Below, one piece after another: positions 24,312-29,890 of a DNA stretch of 33,106 bases. Source of the stretch: Clostridia bacterium (GTDB lineage: Bacteria; Bacillota; Clostridia; Oscillospirales; CAG-272). The notes under the pieces are model-generated. The model did no database searches, was not told the origin of the DNA, and saw only the letters and a program-made list of their open reading frames with translations. The translations under genes and the position numbers were made by a program. The stretch is from NCBI GenBank assembly GCA_017463485.1, contig JAFTPD010000019.1:1-33106 (forward strand), read 5' to 3'. Each line of letters opens with the position of its first letter. Within the stretch, counting starts at the first letter, position 1.

Positions 24312-25171
24312 GCCTTTGTTCCTCCGAAAATCTTACGTGCAGTCAGCTTGTCAATATAAGGTGTCAGTATGTTCATAAACAGAATAGCGAAGGACACACC
24401 CTCGGGGTAAACACCGAAATAGCGGATAAGGAAGGTGATAAGTCCCGCGCCAAGACCGAAAATGATCTTGCCCCACGCGGTGGAGGGGGACGTGACGTAG
24501 TCGGTCGCCATAAAGATAGCACCGAGAAGAAGTCCGCCCGACAGAATAAGTCCGAGCGACCGCATAGCGTCAAAGCCTTCCATAAGGAACGAAAGCGCAA
24601 AAACGCTTCCCACAAACGCAACGGGAATGTGCCAGGTGATGATGCGTCGTATCAAAAGATACGCAAATCCGATAAGAAGCGCGAGAGCACAGGTCTCACC
24701 CAAAGCTCCGCCCGTCGTACCGAAAAACAGATCGCTAAGTGGCACCGATCCGCCATCCGCAAACAAAACGAGTGGAGTTGCGCCCGACGCAGTGTCAACG
24801 ATAACTGGAGCTGCCGCCGCAGCCATACTGCTAAACGAAATGAGCATAAATACTCTCGCGGTTATGGCTGGATTGACAAGATTGCAGCCGATACCGCCGA
24901 ACAGACATTTAACTATAATAATTGCAAACGCGCATCCGATCACGCATTGCCATATCGGAATATTTGCGGGGAGGTTGAGCGCCAAAAGCAATCCCGTGAC
25001 CGCCGCGCTGAGATCTCCCACGGTCTGTTCTTTTTTGGTTATTAAGTTGAAAAGTGCCTCAAACAGCACGCAGGACGCCACGCAAACCGCCACCACGAGC
25101 AAGGAGCGCCATCCGAATATAACGACGGCGGCAACGGTGGCGGGGAGCAACGCTATCAGTACATCGCGCAT
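24308..25171 (-). CDS. rnfD: Rnf complex subunit RnfD (5' end out of frame)
   Basis: An integral membrane subunit with a covalent FMN. The intact frame gives 287 residues with about nine hydrophobic segments; the FMN motif DTASGATPL has Thr132. GGIGCNLVNPAITARVF and FMATDYVTSPST are RnfD signatures. The frame begins at MRDVLIALLP, but RnfD proteins normally start 20-30 residues earlier, and no RBS precedes 25171. The missing N-terminus is found in another frame just upstream (see 25172-25236), so one base appears to be missing. If real, the gene makes a shortened protein or none; if a sequence error, the protein is normal. All other rnf genes are intact, which favours an error or a very recent change. 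Confidence 0.93.
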   Translation of the reverse strand: MRDVLIALLPATVAAVVIFGWRSLLVVAVCVASCVLFEALFNLITKKEQTVGDLSAAVTGLLLALNLPANIPIWQCVIGCAFAIIIVKCLFGGIGCNLVNPAITARVFMLISFSSMAAAAAPVIVDTASGATPLVLFADGGSVPLSDLFFGTTGGALGETCALALLIGFAYLLIRRIITWHIPVAFVGSVFALSFLMEGFDAMRSLGLILSGGLLLGAIFMATDYVTSPSTAWGKIIFGLGAGLITFLIRYFGVYPEGVSFAILFMNILTPYIDKLTARKIFGGTKA

Positions 25172-25236
25172 GATAGACGACGTGGATCTCCCACTGTGAA
25201 TGTGCGGCGACGAGGATAATGCAACAAATTATCCAT
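25172..25236 (-). other. Frameshifted original start of rnfD
   Basis: ATG at 25236 overlaps the rnfC stop as ATGGATAA, with AAGGAGG (25246-25252) nine bases upstream. It reads MDNLLH; then, after skipping one frame at CATTATCC (25221-25214), the sequence continues SSSPHIHSGRSTSSI directly into MRDVLIALLP. SSSPHI(R/H) followed by ST--IM is the usual RnfD N-terminus. Adding one base (for example CATTTATCC, His-Leu-Ser) restores a 310-residue protein. Confidence 0.85.
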
Positions 25237-26545
25237 TCTTAGATGCCTCCTTTACCTTTTCTTCCCTCAATAGCTGCTTTGAGAGGTTGTTGGTTTGAAC
25301 AAGCGGACGGTTTGCAGGGCAAATAAAGCTACAGCATCCGCACAGCATGCAAGTGTCTACCGACAAACTGCGAAGCGCGTCGATGTCCTTTTTGTTGTAA
25401 GCGCGAAGTATCTGCGCGGGCGCAAGTCCGAAGGGACAAGCATTTGTGCAAGCGCCGCAACGGATACACGCAGTAGTCTTTGGAAGCCTTGCCTCCTTCT
25501 CCGACAGCGCAATTATCGCATTGGTATTTTTGATTATCGGCATAGCAAGGTCGGGAACTGTAATTCCCATCATAGGACCGCCGTACAAAACCTTTTGCGG
25601 CTGGACAGTAAATCCTCCGCAAAGCCGGATAACGTCATTTATGGAAACACCGATAGGCGCGATAACATTTTGCGGAGTCTTTATTGAGCCGCCGTCAACA
25701 GTAACGCACTTTTTAACAAGCGGCATACCCGTTTTAAGATAGGAGCCGATAGCCGCGACCGTGGTGCAGTTGCAAACGATACAGCCGACGTCGATAGGCA
25801 ACTTGCCAGTGGGAATGACCTTTTTGGTGGTGTGATATACAAGTACCTTTTCACCACCCTGAGGATAAAGCTGAGGCAGGATCTTAACCTCCACACCCTC
25901 CATTCGCCCTGCCATTTTTTGCATGGAGCGAATAGCGTTCTTTTTGTTGCTCTCAATTCCGATAACGGTGCGCTTGACACCAAAATGCTTTTGCACGGCG
26001 CGAATGAAGTATTCCATATCGTCGGCGCGCTCCGTCATAGTATAGGAGTCGCTCGTGATATAAGGCTCGCATTCTGCTCCGTTTATAACAAATTCCTGAA
26101 TTCTGTCAGGATCAACGCTCCACTTGACGTGTGTCGGAAATCCCGCGCCGCCAAGACCGACAGCACCGCTGTTTCGAATAGCGTCGATCAGCTCCTCGCG
26201 GCTGTTTACGTCTGGAGCCTTTACCGATTCGCATACAGCCATCTCGCCGTCCGATTCAATAGTGATTGCGGGAACGGTAACACCCGAGGAGAGTAGAACG
26301 TCGGATATTTTCGTAACCTTTCCCGATACGCTCGCGTGAATAGGGGAGGAAACGAATCCGACTCCCTCCGCTATCACCTGACCTATGCAGACAACGTCGC
26401 CCACCTTGACCGTGGGCTTGGCGGGAGCGCCTATATGCATTGACGTTGGGATAGTTACCGATTTAATTTCTGTCAAACGTACAGCAAGCTTGTCAGCTGT
26501 GTTTTTTCTGTGAGGAACGTGAACTCCGTGCAGGGAAAAAGACAT
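25229..26545 (-). CDS. rnfC: Rnf complex subunit RnfC
   Basis: A 438-residue peripheral subunit, the NADH/NAD+ site. GLGGAGFPTHVK (130-141) is the nucleotide/flavin site, and NGAECEPYI (155-163) is conserved. Two 4Fe-4S clusters: Cys360-363-366-370 and Cys399-402-405-409. I take MSFSLHGVHVPHRK as the N-terminus; an upstream extension to 26632 is not family-like. The RBS is weak (AAAGG, 13 bases away), unlike the rest of the operon, so RnfC translation may be limited or regulated. It is the first rnf gene, after a good promoter, and overlaps the original rnfD start. Confidence 0.95.
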   Translation of the reverse strand: MSFSLHGVHVPHRKNTADKLAVRLTEIKSVTIPTSMHIGAPAKPTVKVGDVVCIGQVIAEGVGFVSSPIHASVSGKVTKISDVLLSSGVTVPAITIESDGEMAVCESVKAPDVNSREELIDAIRNSGAVGLGGAGFPTHVKWSVDPDRIQEFVINGAECEPYITSDSYTMTERADDMEYFIRAVQKHFGVKRTVIGIESNKKNAIRSMQKMAGRMEGVEVKILPQLYPQGGEKVLVYHTTKKVIPTGKLPIDVGCIVCNCTTVAAIGSYLKTGMPLVKKCVTVDGGSIKTPQNVIAPIGVSINDVIRLCGGFTVQPQKVLYGGPMMGITVPDLAMPIIKNTNAIIALSEKEARLPKTTACIRCGACTNACPFGLAPAQILRAYNKKDIDALRSLSVDTCMLCGCCSFICPANRPLVQTNNLSKQLLREEKVKEASKNG

Positions 26546-26603
26546 TTGATTTTCTACCTTTCTGCTTGTATTTATACATTTATCTACTTGCTTGTAACAC
26601 ATT

Positions 26604-26651
26604 TGTATCAGTGTATCAATATATTGTACCATTTAATTGCCCGTTTGTCAA
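26604..26651 (-). promoter_or_regulatory. Promoter of the rnf operon with adjacent direct repeat
   Basis: On the minus strand TTGACA (26646-26651) and TACAAT (26623-26628) are 17 bp apart. Just downstream, about the transcription start, TGATACA occurs twice with one base between (26612-26618 and 26604-26610), and a TGTTACA variant follows. This could be an operator. The leader to ATG 26545 is about 70 bases. Confidence 0.82.
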
Positions 26652-26727
26652 TAGAAATGTACATATTGATGGATTTTGGAATAATTTTTATAGTTTTATT
26701 GATAAATTATAACAAAATTGCTGTTAA

Positions 26728-26816
26728 TTCGCGCTATTTTGGATAATAGATACGGTCTGGATATGGTATACCTCAGATGATGAATACGACGGTATCTGTA
26801 CGACGAAAATTGGTAT
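26728..26816 (+). pseudogene. Decayed 5' part of the YD-repeat-like gene
   Basis: A short open frame contains YTSDDEYDG and then CTTKIGIW before a stop. The YD-type unit then continues in the frame of the next entry as WYLVRDNEYDSGG, so the two frames together make one repeat broken by a frameshift near 26806-26811. No signal peptide or RBS is found upstream; the gene's real start seems lost. Confidence 0.5.
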
Positions 26817-27755
26817 TTGGTAAGGGATAACGAATACGATTCTGGCGGCGAGCTTTGTGAGTATACCCTTTACGAAAACAATGAAAAAGGTCAGGCTATC
26901 AAGGTATCGTGGTATTTCGGCAACGGAGAATCGGACGGATTTAAAATTAACGAGTACAACGACCTCGACCAGATCTCCAAGACAAAATGGTATCTTCCGG
27001 ACGGAGAAGAGGACGGATATGCCACCTATGAATACGACGAGGACGGAAACAAGATAAAGATAATAGGCGTAGACAGCTCCGGTAATAAGTCCATAAGCGA
27101 ATACAACTCGGGGGGTATGCTCCTGCAACACAAGATAGAATGGGTTGAGGGCAACTTTGAGATAAGCGAATATGACGACAATGAAAACGAGATCCGTCGC
27201 ACCTTTGTGTGGGCTGACAGTAGTAAAAGTGTAGCAGAATACGAGTATGACGAAGACGGAAATAAAGCTAAGTCGGTCATACGCTACTACGACGAAAACG
27301 GCACGCATACCTACACTGACACTGAGCTTTACAATGAAAACGGGTACGTTGCAGTGTACGAGAGTATTGAGCATTTTCCCGATGCAGAGGACGTTATTAA
27401 CAAGTCTGTCTATGACCTTGACGGAGACGGTCTGATCATCAAGGAAACCTGCTATTACAACGGTGAGCTGGAGGAGATAATAAACTATACCTATAACGAA
27501 TACGGACAGGAGATATCCTCCGTCGAGGTGAATGCGGACGGAGAGACAGAATACACCACGAAAAGAGAGTATTACGACAACGGCAACATGAAAAGCTATA
27601 TAATATATTGTGGTGTCAGTGACGTCATGGAGGAAGAAACTTATTACTACGAATCCGGCGGCGTAAAAATTTGGAGGGTATACAACGTCGATGGTGAGTT
27701 GTCTTGGGAATACTTCTACGACGAGGACGGCAACACCATCGAGGAGCTCGATTAA
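26817..27755 (+). CDS. YD-repeat-like protein, 5'-truncated remnant
   Basis: A 312-residue frame starting at TTG without an RBS. It consists of about twelve degenerate repeats of roughly 20-25 residues around (N/Y)EY(D/N)--G---(K/S) and W/YY---G, such as YEYDEDGNKIK and YNEYGQEISSVEV. Such repeats resemble RHS/YD repeats and YwqK-type antitoxin repeats and form extended beta structures. It is very acidic, rich in Tyr, Glu and Asp, with no catalytic domain. Full proteins of this type usually begin with a signal peptide, missing here. The frameshifted piece just upstream supports decay. The frame could still be expressed, but I see no good start signal. Confidence 0.55.
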   Translation: MVRDNEYDSGGELCEYTLYENNEKGQAIKVSWYFGNGESDGFKINEYNDLDQISKTKWYLPDGEEDGYATYEYDEDGNKIKIIGVDSSGNKSISEYNSGGMLLQHKIEWVEGNFEISEYDDNENEIRRTFVWADSSKSVAEYEYDEDGNKAKSVIRYYDENGTHTYTDTELYNENGYVAVYESIEHFPDAEDVINKSVYDLDGDGLIIKETCYYNGELEEIINYTYNEYGQEISSVEVNADGETEYTTKREYYDNGNMKSYIIYCGVSDVMEEETYYYESGGVKIWRVYNVDGELSWEYFYDEDGNTIEELD

Positions 27756-27832
27756 GCTTTGCGGCAATGAAAATGTTAAATAAAAAGAGCCTGCGACGCA
27801 CAATGTACGCGCAGACATGAATTAAAACACCA

Positions 27833-27868
27833 AAGCGGTGAGCAGAAACGCCCACCGCTTACTTTTAT
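27833..27868. terminator. Bidirectional terminator between convergent genes
   Basis: AAGCGGTG (27833-27840) pairs with CACCGCTT (27853-27860), followed by ACTTTTATTA on the plus strand and TGGTGTTTT on the minus strand. It separates the YD-repeat remnant from the DUF6512 gene. Confidence 0.75.
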
Positions 27869-28392
27869 TATATCCCGTAAGTCCCCGTCAGCGGATCCTT
27901 GAAAATGCCTATTTGCGGAGTAGCAAAGGTAAATACCGCAAAGAGCAGGGCGATCACACCGAGGACGGCAAAAGCAATTTTCTGAGATCTGCATACCGTC
28001 GTTCCGTTGTTAAATTGCCGTGTTTCATAGAGATACGCAACCGCCGCTGAGATAAAGAAAATGGCAATATTTATCCAGTCGGGCGACCTGCCGATAACGC
28101 CGTTGTATGTGTAAAAAAGAACGGGAATCAACACAAGGCCGAGCAGTATTCCTTTTAGCTTGACGCACCAAAAATCCTCGCGCTCTTTAAAGAAAAAGCT
28201 TTGCACAATAGCGAAAATAAGCATAGGCCAAAATAACAGCTTCATGTGCTCCCAAGTCGATTCGTTCACGCCGGAGAAGGGCGCAACCAATACCGAGCCG
28301 CCCGTCCAATCGTACAAAAAGTGCAATACCGTGCCACCGAGTGACGTCACCGCAAAGCCGATAAGCTGCCAGAGGCTAATTGATCGTTTCAT
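27868..28392 (-). CDS. DUF6512 family membrane protein
   Basis: A 174-residue integral membrane protein with about five hydrophobic segments: 8-27, 50-66, 78-96, 104-122 and 137-157. The stretch GGTVLHFLYDWTGGSVLVAPFSGVNES (19-45, shown split here as GGTVLHFLYDW and APFSGVNESTWEHMKLLFWP) is characteristic of the DUF6512 family, whose function is unknown. It contains a conserved-looking His24 and an NESTWEH element that could bind metal. GGTGAG precedes the ATG. It stands alone, convergent with the YD-repeat remnant and divergent from the restriction gene. Confidence 0.85.
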   Translation of the reverse strand: MKRSISLWQLIGFAVTSLGGTVLHFLYDWTGGSVLVAPFSGVNESTWEHMKLLFWPMLIFAIVQSFFFKEREDFWCVKLKGILLGLVLIPVLFYTYNGVIGRSPDWINIAIFFISAAVAYLYETRQFNNGTTVCRSQKIAFAVLGVIALLFAVFTFATPQIGIFKDPLTGTYGI

Positions 28393-28475
28393 AATCTCAC
28401 CTGCAAAATGTTTTGTACGTTAAGTATATTCAGAAACACGGTGAACTATGCCGAGTAACTGAGCTCAAAAGCCTA

Positions 28476-28504
28476 TTGCAATTTAGAAAAAAATGTAGTA
28501 TAAT
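28476..28504 (+). promoter_or_regulatory. Promoter of the putative restriction endonuclease gene
   Basis: TTGCAA (28476-28481) and TATAAT (28499-28504) with a 17-bp spacer. The leader to the ATG at 28655 is about 145 bases, long for this window. It can fold GCGGCA/TGCCGC (near 28607-28637) just before the RBS GGAGG (28645-28649). Confidence 0.78.
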
Positions 28505-28654
28505 GTTTTGTAGGAGAATACTCTTGTGCGGCGGAAAATTGCGCAAACCGCAAGAAATCCTTAACACCGCTTATCGAGTGCGTGATTGATAGTAAAAACC
28601 GTCATGCGGCACGGTATAATAATTTGCCGCGCGGACGGCAGAACGGAGGTTAAT

Positions 28655-29704
28655 ATGTGTGAGATGTCTAAGATAATTAATTGCCTGAAAGCAAAAGGCA
28701 AAAGCTCGAAAGCTGTTGACATGGGCAAGCTGTCGCGGCTTTTTGAGGAGCTGAGGCTGATGGCAAAAGACTTTTTTGATAAATACGGCGTTGACGATAT
28801 TTATTCCAACAGTAAAATATATGAAATTTTAATAGCAAACCATTTCGGACATTATCTGATTCCGGGACACTCGGGCTCGCGTGATGCAAAGGATGAATAC
28901 GGTAATGAAATCGAATACAAGCACTACAAGGAATCAAGTAAAAACCACACCTGGACGTTCAACGATTTCACGGATGAAACGATTGAAAAGTTGCGCCGCT
29001 GCGAATACGTATACTTTGTTTACGTGGACGACGTTGACTGTCCATTCCCTGGGCAGATAAAATGGGCTTACATAGTAAAAGGCAGGGATATGTCCGAGTA
29101 TTTGGCTGAGGCCACACAGAAAATACGGAATAAGCGTAAGATGATTAACGTCTCTCCGAGACAGCTTGAATCCATTGGATACAGCAAAACGAGCTATCCC
29201 GATTTCGATTTGCGGCAAGGCACCTACGGTGAGGATCTTCAAAATATTATAAAAACGATAAGAAAAATCGAAAAAATTACAGGAGTTAAGGGCTTGCTTA
29301 CCAGCAATAAGCTGTGGGAGCTGATGGTAGGACTTGAGTTGAATCATACCGTGAACTCGGAGCAGGGCGGACGCGCAGGCGCGCATGATGCTTCGGACGC
29401 CGACGGCAATCTCTTTGAGTATAAGGTGTCCAAAACCCACAGCTGGAATTTTCAGGACATTTCGGAAAACGTGTTGAACAAGTACTATGATGACCACCGA
29501 ATCATTTTGGCGGTGGTGGATAAAACCGCGTTGCGCATCAAGGCGATATACAGCGCATCGCCCGAGAATACCGTGCCGCTTCTGAAAAGAAAGCTGAGAG
29601 AAAAAATTGCAAGCTATGAAGCGAGAGGGAAGGAGCTGCGAAGGCTTGAGGTTTCCTTGTCAAAAGGCGATTTGCGCTTGATAGATGCCGAAAGAATTTA
29701 TTAA
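28655..29704 (+). CDS. Putative restriction endonuclease with two tandem PD-(D/E)XK-like repeats
   Basis: A 349-residue protein with an internal duplication. Repeat 1: IYEILIANHFGH (Glu57), DAKDEYGNEIEYK (Asp77, Asp80, Glu87-x-Lys89), then HTWTFNDFTDE (98-108). Repeat 2: LWELMVGLELNH (Glu222), DASDADGNLFEYK (Asp245, Asp248, Glu255-x-Lys257), then HSWNFQDISE (262-271). Spaced Glu, Asp and Glu-x-Lys are the metal-binding set of PD-(D/E)XK nucleases, and both copies keep them. No known restriction enzyme family is recognised. I use ATG 28655, five bases after GGAGG. The convergent neighbour is a double-domain DNA methyltransferase, which is the main reason to call it a restriction enzyme. Confidence 0.75.
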   Translation: MCEMSKIINCLKAKGKSSKAVDMGKLSRLFEELRLMAKDFFDKYGVDDIYSNSKIYEILIANHFGHYLIPGHSGSRDAKDEYGNEIEYKHYKESSKNHTWTFNDFTDETIEKLRRCEYVYFVYVDDVDCPFPGQIKWAYIVKGRDMSEYLAEATQKIRNKRKMINVSPRQLESIGYSKTSYPDFDLRQGTYGEDLQNIIKTIRKIEKITGVKGLLTSNKLWELMVGLELNHTVNSEQGGRAGAHDASDADGNLFEYKVSKTHSWNFQDISENVLNKYYDDHRIILAVVDKTALRIKAIYSASPENTVPLLKRKLREKIASYEARGKELRRLEVSLSKGDLRLIDAERIY

Positions 29705-29705
29705 A

Positions 29706-29731
29706 GGGGCTGGCTCATTTAAGCCACCCCC
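29706..29731. terminator. Hairpin A after the endonuclease gene
   Basis: GGGG-C-TGGCT (29706-29715) pairs with AGCCA-C-CCCC (29722-29731), with one C-C mismatch, starting two bases after the stop. Its arm GGGCTGGCTCA-TT reappears in hairpin C on the other side of the gap. Confidence 0.6.
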
Positions 29732-29733
29732 CA

Positions 29734-29767
29734 TCGAAAATGGCGGCAAGGACACCGCCATTTTCGA
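29734..29767. terminator. Hairpin B, 13-bp perfect stem
   Basis: TCGAAAATGGCGG (29734-29746) pairs with CCGCCATTTTCGA (29755-29767) around an 8-base loop. A T-rich stretch follows at 29779-29815 on the plus strand. It probably ends transcription of the endonuclease gene. Confidence 0.7.
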
Positions 29768-29853
29768 AAACTTGAACATTTTCGACGTTTTTTGTGTGAA
29801 TTTTATATTTTTCAAGTGTCAAAACGGCGAATTTCATTCGTCGAGTTCGATTT

Positions 29854-29887
29854 CACGGGCTGGGTCACGTAAGTGAGCCAGCCCGTG
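29854..29887. terminator. Hairpin C after the methyltransferase gene
   Basis: CACGGGCTGG-G-TCAC (29854-29868) pairs with GTGA-G-CCAGCCCGTG (29873-29887), 14 pairs with one mismatch and a GTAA loop. It ends three bases beyond the methyltransferase stop and likely serves the minus-strand transcript. Confidence 0.7.
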
Positions 29888-29890
29888 CTG

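Noticed and set aside
26546-26632. N-terminal extension of RnfC by 29 residues
   Set aside because: The extension (Cys- and Lys-rich) has no counterpart in RnfC proteins and would start at the transcription start region.
26724-27818. A 364-codon open frame on the minus strand opposite the YD-repeat-like gene
   Set aside because: It is a shadow of repeated coding on the plus strand: very rich in Val and Phe, no family features, no RBS. The plus-strand frame has clear repeats.
28524-28589. Possible 21-residue leader peptide ahead of the endonuclease (TTG start, AGGAG upstream)
   Set aside because: The AGGAG would lie at the very 5' end of the transcript, and the start is TTG with no recognisable peptide pattern.
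28393-29890. A controller (C protein) gene for the restriction system
   Set aside because: No small HTH frame with an RBS is present on either strand near the endonuclease; the XRE gene at 16554 is over 11 kb away and too long.
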